From assembly GCF_022539505.1 (NCBI RefSeq), contig NC_061512.1:155913962-155977961 (forward strand): DNA of 64,000 bases, given 5' to 3'. The translations under genes were made by a program, and so were the position numbers. This document shows positions 44,131-55,627 of this stretch, piece after piece. How positions within the stretch are numbered: position 1 is the stretch's first letter; every line of letters begins with the position of its first letter. Below the pieces are notes generated by a model. It searched no databases. It was not told the DNA's origin and saw nothing but the letters and a program-made list of their open reading frames with translations. This stretch comes from Lolium rigidum. Taxonomy: Eukaryota > Streptophyta > Magnoliopsida > Poales > Poaceae.

Positions 44131-45415
44131 TTTTTTTCGAGGATACACCATGGAAAGGTGTATCAATCTCATAGAAGAAAGTTAAAGAAGGAAAAGTTGA
44201 TGCTGCCCACAAGGGGGAGCAGCTCCCCACACACGCCTACTCTCCTAGTTGCCACGGGAGAAAACTAGGATCAAGAAAAGCAAAAAGAGTGCCAAGAAAG
44301 AGCTTGGCAAGCCGCCACCTATCAAACTCCACACTAATCCTGTCTCTAATGGTGAACTGCGAAGCCACCACACCGTTGAAGACCACATCGTTCTGGTGCC
44401 TCCAAATACACCAGAACACCAGGATGATCGCGGTCCACATATCCTGCCGATGGGCCACCGGGCAGGTACGTGAAGACCACCACTCCAGAAGCTCAGTGTC
44501 CGCCGCTGGGAGCCAGTCCTCCTTGCCCCAACAGCGAAGGGCCCAATACCAGGCCTCCCGCACCACCACACAGCCAAGCAGCAGATGCTGCAGGGACTCC
44601 GACTCCTGGTCGCACAGCGGACAAGCCGATGGGCGAGGCAGGCCACGTCTCTAAAGTCTATCGGCCGTCCAACAACGATTCTTCGCGGCGAGCCACACAA
44701 AGAACTTGCATTTGTAGGGGGCTCGGGAACGCCAAATCTCATCGGAGATAGGAGCCCTCACCTGTCCAGCAAAGAAGGCTCCATACACCGACTTGGCGAA
44801 GTAGCAACCGTTAGCCGACCATCTCCACAGAGGCAGATCCTCTCGCTCGGGGTCCAAATGGAAGTTGGCTAGCCTTTGCCAGAGTAAGAAGAACTCCGGG
44901 AGAGCCTCGACACTCATATCGGGGCCACAATCGCGAAGCCACTGGCCCTCCCTCAGCGAGCATGCCACTGCTCTCCTCCTCGAGACCATACTAGCCACGT
45001 TCGGAGCGATCTCCGCCACTTTGGCTCCGCCAAGTCAGCGATCCGTCCAGAATCGAGCCCGGTCGCCATTGCCCACAGTGTAACAAATAGCAGCGTCCGA
45101 GATCGCCATACAGAGGCTGGGGAGTTGAATGTTGAACTCCGCCCAAGCCTTTGACTGGTCCACCTTTTGCAGCCACGCCCAACGACTTCGCAGAGCAAGA
45201 TTGAGGAGGCGGAGGTTTGGAATACCTAGGCCACCAAGTGGCTTTGGGGATGCCACTTTGTCCCACGCGACCAAGCAGTGACCACCCGAGATCTCACGAC
45301 GCCCTTTCCAAAGGAAGGCGCGATAAATCTTCAATAACGCCTCAACGACCTTCGGAGGGATGTCCATAGATCGCCGAGAGAGTAGTCTGGACCAGAATGG
45401 TCTTGTGGAAAGTTA
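44131..45415 (-). pseudogene. 5'-truncated LINE with zf-RVT domain
   Basis: Consecutive minus-strand frames spell the C-terminal third of an L1-type LINE ORF2. They are 'LTFHKTIL' (45410), 'RAFLWKGRREISGGHC', 'PLGGLGIPNLRLLNLALR' and 'WLQKVD' (45367-45035); 'LWRWSANGCYFAKSVY' and 'YKCKFFVWLAAKNRCWTADRL' (45019-44651), the zf-RVT region; and 'FWCIWRHQNDVVFNG' to the stop at 44237. The plus-strand T-run at 44131 is its poly(A). There are at least two frame breaks and no target duplication was found. Confidence 0.8.
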
Positions 45416-45968
45416 AGCTGCCTCTAAAATTGAATACCTTTTCATGGCTAACCTTGAGAAACATCTTTAAGTGAGAATGGAAACGCAACAAAAGTTGTGA
45501 ATTTTAATCATCTGTTCCTAAGAATATTCAGGACTGAGATCAATCTGGTACATTTTAGAACACACTTTAAATTTTAATCGTGTCCCTGATAGTGTGCAAT
45601 CCCACTTTAGTGCCTGGCTACCTGCTTTCAGGAAACATGAAGAAGCAGTTGGTAGATGTGGGTGCTGCACCTGTATTCGGGTCAATTTGGAGTTTCGAAA
45701 TGCAGCATGTTTTGATAAAAGAAAAGGGGTCATCGACCGCTTTACAGTAATTCATATGGTAGGATACGGTTAAGTTCCTGCTGTATTATGCTGACAAAAC
45801 AGGTTAACAACGAAGATGGGAGATAAGCCTTTGTTGTTCGAGCAAGTAGCAAACGGGATCTTCAGCTTATCTAGTGGTAGGAGACCTGGGGTCCGACTAT
45901 TGATTGCTGCAGTTTGAAGATGAAGTTGTTCCAAGATCTTGGCATTTGATATCTGTTTCCTACTGTGA
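45416..45968. other. Intergenic region without a recognisable gene
   Basis: Between the LINE and the gypsy LTR. The 71-codon minus-strand frame at 45518-45733 shows no recognisable motif. Confidence 0.35.
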
Positions 45969-46294
45969 TGTTGGTAGAGACTCGGGGTCTACCAGGCCGG
46001 GGACGTAGGTTGTAGGGGTGGAAGTGCACGGATCGCGGGGGAGGAAGGCGGCGCCGGCGGCCAGCCGCCGTCGTGAGGGAGAGGGAGGGCGGCGCACGGA
46101 GGAGAGGTGACGGCTAGGGTTTGGAACGCCAACTCCTCAGGGAGTTGGCAATAATAGATTGATTATTGCTTGTCCTTTCACGTAGCTATTACAGAGATAT
46201 ATATAGGCTAATGACCTAAAGATAAATGGGCTAAGCCCCTAATTTAGGCCCACTAATGGGCTTCTTCCTGCTATAAGATAAACCGGTCATAACA
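45969..46294 (-). repeat. 3' LTR of the minus-strand gypsy chromovirus
   Basis: The minus strand begins TGTTATGACCGG, overlapping the end of the polyprotein frame, and finishes CTCTACCAACA (45969). It contains TATATATA at 46197-46204. It is about 326 bp. The 5' LTR was not found in the window. Confidence 0.6.
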
Positions 46295-48543
46295 TCTCTC
46301 CCCGCCTTCACAAACAGCTCGTCCTCGAGCTGAACATCTGGAAACTGCTGGCGGAACTCCTCGAGCTTCTCCCAAGTGGCCTCCTCTTCTGGCAGACCGG
46401 CCCACTGCACCAGAACATGCCAAACACCGCGACGCTGCTGCGCCTGTATCACCATCGCCACTTTGGCTGGAGCTGGCACAAGACGACCATCTGCAGTAGG
46501 GGGAAGGTCCGGCGTCACTGCCGGCGGGTCCCCGCGGTAGGCCTTGAGTAGGCCGAGATGGAAGACGTCATGTAGGCGCGATGCAGCCGGTAGCTCCAAG
46601 CGGTATGCGAGTGTGCCAACTCGTTCCAACACTCGAAAAGGACCGGCGTAGCGGGGTCCCAACATGCGCTTGGAGCGTGGGTCCAGGGACTGCGTGGTCC
46701 TGTGAAGGAGGCGCAACCAAACCCAATCCCCCACCGCGAACTCTGCCTCGTGGTGATGAGCATCATAGTACTTCCGGGCCAGCTGCTGTGCTTGGAGAAG
46801 ACGCTGACGCGCCTCAGTCAGGATCTCATCGCGGGTGCGAAGCAGGTCACCCGCCGTCTCGGTTTGAGCCGTGCCCGACTCATAAGGAAGCATCGCCGGC
46901 GGCGGTCGCCCGTAGACCACCTCAAAAGGCGTGGCATGCAGGGCGGAGTGATAGGAGGTGTTGTAGCAGTATTCCGCCCATGGCAGCCAATCCACCAAAG
47001 CTCGTGGTCGATCACCCGTCACGCATCGCAAATACATGGCGATCACCTTGTTGACCACCTCGGACTGGCCGTCGGTCTGAGGGTGGAACGCCGTGCTCAT
47101 GCGGAGCTTCACACCTGCCATCCGAAAAAGATCCCGCCAGACGTGACCAATAAACACAGGATCACGATCGCTGACGATGGATGAAGGAAATCCGTGGAGG
47201 CGGACGATGCCGTCGAAGAAGGCCCGTGCCACGGACGCGGCTGAATATGGGTGGCCGAGGGTGATGAAGTGCGCGTACTTGGAGAAGCGGTCGACCACCG
47301 TGAGGATGACGGACTTGCCGCCCACCTTGGGAAGGCCCTCGATAAAGTCCATGGAGATATCCGCCCACACTTGGGAGGGTACGTCCAGCGGCTGCAGCAT
47401 ACCCGCTGGTCGCAGCGTCTCCGTCTTGTTCCGCTGGCACGTCACGCATGACCGCACCCAGTCACGAACGAGCGCACCATCCCCGGGGATGTAGAAATCA
47501 GCGCGAAGGCGATGGAGGGTCTTCTGCACGCCCTCATGGCCGGCGGAGTGTGCCAGCGACATGACCTGTTGGCGCAGGTCGCCGTGGGCGGGTACGAAGA
47601 TGCGGCGTCCATGTAGCAGGAGCCCGTCGTCAAAGCGCCAAGGCGCCCCCAAGTCGCCGTCGGCGAGGCGCCCGCGGAGTGTCTGGGCGTCCGCGGCCGT
47701 GGCGGTCGCACGGCGGACGTCGTCGATGAAGGTGAAGGACGGTCCAGAACGGATGCACAGGACGGTGCCCGCCGTGGCAATGTCGTATGCAACATCCTCC
47801 GTGTCGCGGCGGGATAGGGTGTCGGCAACCGTGTTGAGACGGCCGGGCCGGTACTCCACGATGAAGTCGAAGCCGAAGAGCTTGCTGATCCACTGGTGCT
47901 GCGGAACTGTGGAGAGGCGCTGGTCCAGCAAGAACTTGAGGCTGTAGTGGTCTGTGCGCACCCTGAACGACCGGCCCCAGAGGTAAGGGCGCCAGTGGCG
48001 CACAGCCTGGACCAGCCCGATCAGCTCGCGCTCGTATGCCGCAAGCTTGTGGTGGTGAGGAGCGAAGGGTCGGCTGAAGAAGGCCAGCGGCCCCTCTCCC
48101 TGGTGGAGGACGGCGCCGAAGCCAATGCCAGAGGCGTCGCAGTCCACCACGAATGGCATGTCGAAGTCCGGCATCTGGAGGACGGGTCCTGTCGTGAGGG
48201 CCTGCTGAAGGGCCTCGAAGGCTGTAGTCGCCTCCTCGTCCCAGGAGAAGGCGTCGCGTCGAAGTAGACGCGTCAGTGGCGCGGCGATGAGGCCGAAGTC
48301 CCGGATGTACTTCCGGTAGTACCCGGCGAGGCCCAAGAAGCCGCGGAGAGCCCGCGGAGACCGCGGGATCGGCCATGCGGCGACGGCGGCGACCTTGTCG
48401 GCGTCCATCGCGACACCGTCCGCCGAGATGACGTGGCCCAAGTATGCGACGGAGGTCGTGCCAAACGAGCACTTCGAGCGCTTGAGGTGGAGACGATGCG
48501 CTCGAAGCTCGTTGAAGATGATGGCAACGGACCTCGATCTCAT
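46231..48543 (-). CDS. Gypsy chromovirus polyprotein: RT end, RNase H, integrase, chromodomain
   Basis: A 770-codon uninterrupted frame. It starts inside RT ('KCSFGTTSVAYLGHVIS'). RNase H follows, with D in 'FVVDCDASGIG', E in 'YERELIGLV', D in 'RTDHYSLKFLL' and D in 'NTVADTLSRR'. Integrase has zinc motif H...C ('SCVTCQRNK') and the triad D in 'ISMDFIEGLP', D in 'VSDRDPVFIG' and E in 'DGQSEVVNK'. The C-terminal chromodomain ('WHVLVQWAGLPEEEATWEKL') tethers integration to heterochromatin and marks this as a chromovirus, distinct from the Tat elements. The N-terminal gag, protease and catalytic RT are missing: the frame is cut at 48545 by another LTR element and does not resume recognisably beyond it. 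Confidence 0.9.
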   Translation of the reverse strand: MRSRSVAIIFNELRAHRLHLKRSKCSFGTTSVAYLGHVISADGVAMDADKVAAVAAWPIPRSPRALRGFLGLAGYYRKYIRDFGLIAAPLTRLLRRDAFSWDEEATTAFEALQQALTTGPVLQMPDFDMPFVVDCDASGIGFGAVLHQGEGPLAFFSRPFAPHHHKLAAYERELIGLVQAVRHWRPYLWGRSFRVRTDHYSLKFLLDQRLSTVPQHQWISKLFGFDFIVEYRPGRLNTVADTLSRRDTEDVAYDIATAGTVLCIRSGPSFTFIDDVRRATATAADAQTLRGRLADGDLGAPWRFDDGLLLHGRRIFVPAHGDLRQQVMSLAHSAGHEGVQKTLHRLRADFYIPGDGALVRDWVRSCVTCQRNKTETLRPAGMLQPLDVPSQVWADISMDFIEGLPKVGGKSVILTVVDRFSKYAHFITLGHPYSAASVARAFFDGIVRLHGFPSSIVSDRDPVFIGHVWRDLFRMAGVKLRMSTAFHPQTDGQSEVVNKVIAMYLRCVTGDRPRALVDWLPWAEYCYNTSYHSALHATPFEVVYGRPPPAMLPYESGTAQTETAGDLLRTRDEILTEARQRLLQAQQLARKYYDAHHHEAEFAVGDWVWLRLLHRTTQSLDPRSKRMLGPRYAGPFRVLERVGTLAYRLELPAASRLHDVFHLGLLKAYRGDPPAVTPDLPPTADGRLVPAPAKVAMVIQAQQRRGVWHVLVQWAGLPEEEATWEKLEEFRQQFPDVQLEDELFVKAGRDVMTGLSYSRKKPISGPKLGA

Positions 48544-48545
48544 CC

Positions 48546-49722
48546 TGTTATCACCAGAATTTGACCAAGTCAGAGGTGGGCCGCGATCAAGATGGACGTG
48601 AAAAAAATATATATAGAAGTAATACGTGGATCGGCCTTTTATACCAAGTTGGGCTTAATTGCCCGTGTATCTGTAACATATTAGATCGCATCTTAGTTTA
48701 GAGGTTAGAATCTTACTCGTGCACGGTTTGGTGCACGCCCACATTAGAAAGTCCGCTGGACTATAAATATGTATCTAGGGTTTATGGAATAACAACAACT
48801 CACGTTCAACCCCAAAACAAACCAATCTCGGCGCATCGCCAACTCCTTCGTCTCGAGGGTTTCTATCAGGTAAGCGACATGCTGCCTAGATCGCATCTTG
48901 CGATCTAGGCAGCACAAGCCCCACGTTGCTCATGCGTTGCTCGTATCGAAGCGCTTTTGATGGCGAGCAACGTAGTTATCATTAGATGTGTTAGGGTTAG
49001 CATTGTTCTTCGTTTAAGCATGCTTACGTAGTGCAACCCTTGCATATCTAGCCGCCCTCACGCCTATCTTAGGTGTGGGGGCGGCACCCCGCTTGATCAT
49101 TATTTAGTAGATCTGATCCGTTACGATTGCTCCTTGTTCTACAAGGATTAGTTTAATATCTGCAATAGTTAGGCCTTACAAAGGGGGAGGATCCAGTGGC
49201 ACGTAGGGTGGCGTTCGCAAGTCCTAAACGGGATGTTCCGAGGATCAACTTCATGTTGGTTTTTAGGCCTTGTTTAGGATCGGCTTACGAGCACCGTGCG
49301 TGGCCGCGAGGCCCAACCTCGGAGTAGGATGATCCGATTATGCGGTGAAAACCCTAAATCGTCGTAGATCTCTTTAGCTTCATCTTGATCAAGCAGGACC
49401 ACCAAGTATTCGTGCACCCCGTACGAATCATGGGTGGATCGGCTCTTTGAGCCGATTCACGGGATAACTTGAGAGCCGATCGAGGCTCGTATTTAATGTT
49501 TACATGTATGCTCTGCAGGAAACTAAGCGAGGCATCCCCATCACCTTCCTGACCAGGTATAGGTCAGGTGGCACGCCCTTGCACTTCGCATCGCCGCGTG
49601 TGACCAGAAGAGCATTGCGGGCCGTCGCTCGGAGGGGTCTCAGCCACCCGCAGCTCTAGGCTCTTCCCGGCTCTACGGTGTTGACAAGGCCGCTGCCCGC
49701 CGGTGGGTTTTGGCAATCAACA
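48546..49722 (+). repeat. 5' LTR of the gag-only element
   Basis: From TGTTATCACCAGAATTTG to GGCAATCAACA, 1177 bp. It includes a palindromic segment 'GATCGCATCTTGCGATC' (near 48892) and 'CGGCTCTTTGAGCCG' (near 49440). The sequence just inside (CCGGCACGCCCGGTGGGAC, 49727-49745) is probably the primer-binding site; I did not identify the tRNA. Confidence 0.88.
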
Positions 49723-49789
49723 CATTCCGGCACGCCCGGTGGGACAATCGTCTACATCAACCACATCGCCATCTACATCCGAGATGGCG

Positions 49790-52560
49790 GACGGCACGCC
49801 AGCTCACCTACGAGGATCTGCCTGACGAGCTCAAGAAGCAGTACAACGAGATCAAGGCCACCCTCGAAGCCGACCTCATCGGCTCTTTTCAGAGAACCCG
49901 TTCCCATGGCATCAGATGGAAGGGATTCTCACCGCAAGGTGCGCTCGATGGGATAGACCTCTCTACCCCGTCGGAGGAACGCACCGTGGGTCCGCGGCAG
50001 GAGATCAACTACCCGGTGGCTCACTCGCTACACCGCCACTCCGAGAACTTGGTCAACGTGTTGGAGCGTGTCGCTCCGCGCGTGATCCGGAGATCATGAG
50101 CCACCGTACTCGCCGTCGGGACCAGCTCTCGGGACTCATCAAGGAGAGTTGCCACTCCGGTCCCGTCCACCGCTGCCATATGCGTTGGCAGCACCTGCCG
50201 AAGTGCCGACTACACCGGCATTCCTCGTCTACGGGATTGGTGGCGACCCTAGTGACTACCGAGTTCTTAATGGAGGCGCCTAAGGAGATCCCTCAAGGAT
50301 ACGCGTGCATGTATGTGCCGGATTGTGGTGACTGGGCACTCACAAACCAGGCCACAACATCGGGGACTCCGGCGAATACAGGAGGAACGTCGGCGACAGA
50401 GCTTGAGAAGCAGACGTGGCTAGCTAAATGCGCCACACCGACGAAACTCCCGAGCCCAGCTCCTGCAGTTGGCTTAGAGCTGGAGAAGCAAACATGGCTG
50501 GCCAAGTACGCCACCCCGGCGAATCTTCAGAGTGCAACTCCTACGGCCAGCACAGACGGATCGGATCGGTACCATACCGAGAGACCAGCTTCGGCATGAT
50601 GCCGAAAGAAGGGCGACCGGCTATTCCAAGCCGTACCCCGACGATTACGAGATGATCCCGCCGCCACCTAAATATCGGCTCCCCGACTTCTCCAAGTTCA
50701 GTGGATCGGATGGCTCCAGCTCCATCGAGCACGTCAGCCCGATATTTGGCTCAACTAGGACCGGCTTCGGTGTCGGATCAGCTACGCGTGAGGCTCTTTT
50801 CACAGTCCCTCACGGGATCGGCTTTTGGATGGTACACCTCTTTGCCAGCAGAACTCCATCCAGTCTTGGAAGCAATTGGAAGAGCAGCTCCATATGCAAT
50901 ACCATTCAGAAGCTTCCGAGTCTGGCATTGCCGATCTAGCACAACTACGTCAGAAGCGCGGGGAAACGGTGACAGAATACATCCAGCGCTTCAGGAATCT
51001 TAGGAACCGATGTTATTCGGTTCGTATAACCGAAAAGGAAGCAGTCGAGTTGGCGTAGCAGTGCCTTGCAACACAGCTCAAGGACATGGCCTCCCAAGCA
51101 GATTATCCTCGCCGGCGCACATGGTTCGAAACTATCGGCATATGAACAGCGCCACCCCGACCCGTACCAAGACAAGTTCAAGCGTGCAGTAGTTATGGTC
51201 GATACAGAGGAAGATGAAGTGCTCGCGGGAGACCAAGAAATAGCAATGGCTGAATGGACTCGGGGAGGAACCCCGTGGCCCGCAAATGGGTAAAGCCACC
51301 GTGGCCGCCCGTGGGATTTGATTTTGACGTGACCAAGACCGAGCAAATCTTCGACCTCCCGCTCAAGGAGAAACAGTTGACGATTCCTCGAAGGTCTCAA
51401 GTTCCCCACGGCGAAAGAGCTAAACGGAAAGCCGTATCGCAAATTCCACAACTCGCTTTCCCATGCCACCAACGACCGCCGGGTGTGGCGCCGAAGACAT
51501 CCAAGCGGCGATAGAGAAGGGGCGGCTAATTTTCAACCAAGTACGCCATGAAGGTCGACACCCAACCCTTCCCCGCCGTTAACATGGTAGAAATCACCTA
51601 CCCCGAAGGTTGCCAGCCGGGTCCCTCGTTCAGCATCAACATGGTAGGACCCGGAAACCACTCGGCAAAGATGGAGATGAGGGCAGCTGCTCTCATAGCA
51701 AGGATACAGAGGAGGCCGCTCCACGCGATCGGCTCCGTCATGATGGCAAGCGCTATGTCACAGAGGGAGAGGTGAAGAATAAAAGATATCAGCGACCCCT
51801 CTCTGACCACCTCCTCAACAAATATGCGAGTCAGTATGACCAACGCCGACGGCCCAATTACGATGATAGAGGAGATCGTCTGGCTAGAGAAGCCAGAAGA
51901 TATCGTCGGCAGGATCGCGATGAGGAGAAGCACGAGCGCTGTGCCACGGAAGCATCAAGGGAGCAAGATGACAACGCCGGACATTGGGACTGCCCCTTCT
52001 TCGTACACTCGCTGGGATTCAGGAATGAGCCGATTGCCCACAATCGGCAATCGCCCGTAATGCAACAAGAAGAAGAAGGAGGCAGCCAACGTGTCCGTGT
52101 TCGAGCGCCTAGGGCCTCTCCCGCCACAAAGCAAACGCGCCGAGTCACCTCGTTGGGCAGATCTTGAGGATTCGAAGACGAGGGAGAAGTGGAAGAAGAC
52201 AGGTACCACCGGCCAAGGTGGTGCCCCGACGGACTCAGCCGTTCCCAAAAGCGCAGGGTTCAGCGATTGCGCGGCCTCGGAGGAAGCCGAAAGGTTGTAC
52301 CCGCATACGCTAAGAAAGGCACGGCCTGATCTGGCTGCAAAGGTTCAGCGAACCCTGGATGAAGAGGGTCGTCCACGGAAAATGGAGTGGCGCCCTAAAC
52401 AGAGGAGAGCCGATGATGAGACATCGGCTGGCACAAACATGGTGCTCGTCTTGCCGACAGAACTTAGCGCTCCACGACTCTACGGAGCACTCAAGGTGGA
52501 CGACAGCAAGCGCATCAAGTCAGAGGTTGGGTTGGTTTTATCCAGCTCGACCAAGTAGCA
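49790..52560 (+). pseudogene. Gypsy gag, frame-broken
   Basis: Three frames alternate: 'TYEDLPDELKKQYNEIKATL' (49800-50099); 'PPKYRLPDFSKFSGSDGSSS' and 'QLRQKRGETVTEYIQRFRN' (50650-51058), the retrotransposon gag core; then 'PYQDKFKRAVVMVDTEEDEV' (51150-51290) and a basic region 'YDQRRRPNYDDRGDRLARE' (51830). The gag protein packages element RNA. A nonsense codon after 'EAVELA' and several frame breaks make it non-functional as read. Protease, RT and integrase motifs do not follow. The 155-codon frame at 52091-52558 continues the same polyprotein tail. Confidence 0.75.
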
Positions 52561-53731
52561 AGATCAAACCAATGAGCAAACCAGGAGAGGCTGATCCTTG
52601 TGATCGGCCCCAAAAATTTATGAAGGGAACTTACAAAACCTTCAACGAGCAAGCAACGTGGAGGCCGATTCCAGCAATCGGCCAAAATTATCCTCACCCA
52701 CCATTCTCGCTCGGGTTCAACATGTTATCCAACGTAGCCGATACCATCAATTCTCTTGACAGAATCGGCTCGGGGGGCACCCAGGTAGATAAAATACGAG
52801 GATATGCAACGGAAGCATCTCATCTTCTGGTGATGGGTATTGGAATATGGGGGCCGAGGCACAGGTCGGCCGTAAAAAAAAAAAGTGAAAATTCGAAATT
52901 TTTCGAGCACAGCCGATGCAGCAGGCATCGACTTAAGGATATAACAGCCGATGCATGGTCATCGACTCAAGAGGAGTAACTGTTACGATCAGAGGGTCAA
53001 TGGAGCACAAAGGGAGATTTTTTATGAAGGAACTCCTCAATGGAGCAGTTTTGGAAGCTCAGATCCTCTCTTCAAGAACAATATCAGGAGCAGCATGGGC
53101 GCGCGGATCAGGTCCATCAAAGGAAAGGAGCCGACCTGGCCGGCAAGAACTGAAGAAGGCTCGGGGGGCAGCTCACCTTGAAGGCTCTCTGCTTTGAGAA
53201 GCCGATTTATGTTCAAATCGGCTGGCTCTGCATAAGAAGCTCCCTCGTACATGATCAAACCCAGGTCCATACAGCTAATTCGCGTATCCTCGCCTCGTTT
53301 TGTTTTGGCTGAGACTCGGGGGGCAACAGGCCTATAGGTGCCCTGTGTTTAAGAGCCGATTGGAGTTACCTCGGTTGTTATTGCGTCATGATCGTCTCAG
53401 GGAGGAACTGGGAAGGAAAAGCCATCGTCTGGTACGAGGTTTGGACCGTACTGGTGCTGCAAGAAAAGGAGAGATTGGTTCCTCAAATTAGCCGATGAAT
53501 AGTCATCGGCTGCGGGACTGCAAAACGCCACGGTCGAGAAAAACAATGATAACCCGATTCGTCACTATCGGTCTTGGTGTGGCGGGCGGAAGGATGAAAA
53601 TTGGATTAATGAAAGGAGAAATTAGAAGAACAATTCTCATTAATTCAAAGGAGCAGCTTTACAAGAAGAGCCGATGGCTCTCAAAAGAGGGATCTAGTGC
53701 CTAGTGCACTGCTGCTGCTAGTCCTATTCTA
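52561..53731 (+). other. 3' non-coding region of the gag-only element
   Basis: No gene is seen. The motif AGCCGAT or its complement ATCGGCT recurs many times (for example near 52913, 52944, 53200, 53351, 53491, 53671), as does 'GGCTCGGGGG', again resembling repeated polypurine tracts. Confidence 0.5.
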
Positions 53732-54166
53732 CTAGTCGTCGCTGTCCTCATCGTCGCCGTCGTCGAGGTCGTCGGCGCTGCTCCCAGGAAGCTCCTCGCC
53801 GCTGCTGCCCCAGCCGTCGGCTGGAGCCTCTTCCTCCTCCTCGTCATCATCATCGTCCTCGCTGTCCGCCCAGCCGCGGAAGCGCTTCGTTGGAGGATAC
53901 CCAATGGAGGCGGAGGAATCATCTTCCTCCTCCTCATCTTCTTCTTCCTCGTCATCACCGTCGTCCTTGCTGTCCGCCCACATGCGTGAGCGCTTCTTCG
54001 GCGGGAGCTTGGTGGAGGGGGAGGCCTTGGTCTTCTCCGCTTCTCCTCCCTTCTTCTCCTTGTCAGAGGAGATGGGGTGCGCCCCGGAGCGGAGATCGTC
54101 CTCTTCTTTGTTCTTCGGCAACGGTTGAAGAGAGGTGCCTGAAGCAGCGGAGGAAGAGGAAGACAT
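53732..54166 (-). CDS. Antisense acidic ORF in the gag-only element
   Basis: Starting at ATG 54166 ('MSSSSSAASGTSLQPLPKN') this frame gives 144 residues to the stop near 53732. It has a Ser-rich start, a Lys-rich centre ('KLPPKKRSRMWADSKDD') and two related repeats in which 'R-W-A-D-S' is followed by long Asp/Glu runs. It has no catalytic motif and resembles a nuclear acidic protein or chaperone tail by composition only. A longer start at 54280 exists, but its extra part looks like leader. It is the second example in the window of an antisense gene 3' of a gypsy element. Function unknown. Confidence 0.5.
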   Translation of the reverse strand: MSSSSSAASGTSLQPLPKNKEEDDLRSGAHPISSDKEKKGGEAEKTKASPSTKLPPKKRSRMWADSKDDGDDEEEEDEEEEDDSSASIGYPPTKRFRGWADSEDDDDDEEEEEAPADGWGSSGEELPGSSADDLDDGDDEDSDD

Positions 54167-54449
54167 GGTTGCAGGAAAGAAGGGTTTTTTGGTTTGGTGA
54201 ACGGAGCAGAGCAAGGCGATGGAGTGGTGAACTGCTTGGCACAGATAAATAAAGAGAGTGTAGTGGAGATTTAATGCCATGACGGTTCTCGAGGACGTGA
54301 GGCTGGGATTGACAGTTCATACAGAGAAGCCCGGGAGGCGAGGCGTAATGATGGAAGATTCTGCGGCAGTTCTGCTCTGCCATGACATGACCCGACGAAA
54401 GAAAGCGTAATGATTTTGGAAATGTCATTTCCAAAACCAGGGGGGCATG

Positions 54450-55622
54450 TGTTATCACCAGAATTTGACCAAGTCAGAGGTGGGCCGCGATCAAGATGGA
54501 CGTGAAAAAAATATATATAGAAGTAATACGTGGATCGGCCTTTTATACCAAGTTGGGCTTAATTGCCCGTGTATCTGTAACATATTAGATCGCATCTTAG
54601 TTTAGAGGTTAGAATCTTACTCGTGCACGGTTTGGTGCACGCCCACATTAGAAAGTCCGCCGGACTATAAATATGTATCTAGGGTTTATGGAATAACAAC
54701 AACTCACGTTCAACCCCAAAACAAACCAATCTCGGCGCATCGCCAACTCCTTCGTCTCGAGGGTTTCTATCGGGTAGCGACATGCTGCCTAGATCGCATC
54801 TTGCGATCTAGGCAGCACAAGCCCCACGTTGCTCATGCGTTGCTCGTACCGAAGCGCTTTTGATGGCGAGCAACGTAGTTATCATTAGATGTGTTAGGGT
54901 TAGCATTGTTCTTCGTTTAAGCATGCTTACGTAGTGCAACCCTTGCATATCTAGCCGCCCTCACGCCTATCTCGGGTGTGGGGCGGCACCCCGCTTGATC
55001 ATTATTTAGTAGATCTGATCCGTTACGATTGCTCCTTGTTCTACAAGGATTAGTTTAATATCTGCAATAGTTAGGCCTTACAAAGGGGGAGGATCCAGAG
55101 GGCACGTAGGGTGGCGTTCGCAAGTCCTAAACGGGATGTTCCGAGGATCAACTTCATGTTGGTTTTTAGGCCTTGTTTAGGATCGGCTTACGAGCACCGT
55201 GCGTGGCCGCGAGGCCCAACTCTGGAGTAGGATGATCCGATTATGCGGTGAAAACCCTAAATCGTCGTAGATCTCTTTAGCTTCATCTTGATCAAGCAGG
55301 ACCACCAAGTATTCGTGCACCCCGTACGAATCATGGGTGGATCGGCTCTTTGAGCCGATTCACAGGATAACCTGAGAGCCGATCGAGGCTCGTATTTAAT
55401 GTTTACATGTATGCTCGCAGAAACTAAGCGAGGCATCCCCATCACCTTCCCGACCAGGTATAGGTCGGTGGCACGCCCTTGCACTTCGCATCGCCGCGTG
55501 TGACCGGAAGAGCATTGCGGGCCGTCGCTCGGAGGGGTCTCAGCCAGCCGCAGCTCTAGGCTCTTCCCGGCTCTACGGTGTTGACAAGGCCGCTGCCCGC
55601 CGGTGGGTTTTGGCAGTCAACA
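54450..55622 (+). repeat. 3' LTR of the gag-only element
   Basis: 1173 bp, partner of 48546-49722, followed by the CATCC duplication. Differences between the two LTRs are few and several fall on CAG/CTG/CGG sites. Confidence 0.88.
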
Positions 55623-55627
55623 CATCC

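Larger units (their letters stand above)
48546..55622 (+). mobile_element. Gag-only LTR retrotransposon
   Basis: A 7.1 kb element with LTRs of about 1.17 kb at each end and a perfect CATCC duplication (48541-48545 and 55623-55627). It carries a broken gag, no pol, and an antisense acidic ORF near its 3' end. The polypurine run 'CCAGGGGGGCA' before the 3' LTR sets plus orientation. It needs enzymes from a relative. It landed within the minus-strand chromovirus. Confidence 0.92.

Noticed and set aside
47630..48472. 280-codon minus-strand frame and several plus-strand frames over the chromovirus
   Set aside because: They overlap the 770-codon polyprotein, which contains every expected RNase H and integrase motif. 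The others are shadows of a GC-rich coding region.
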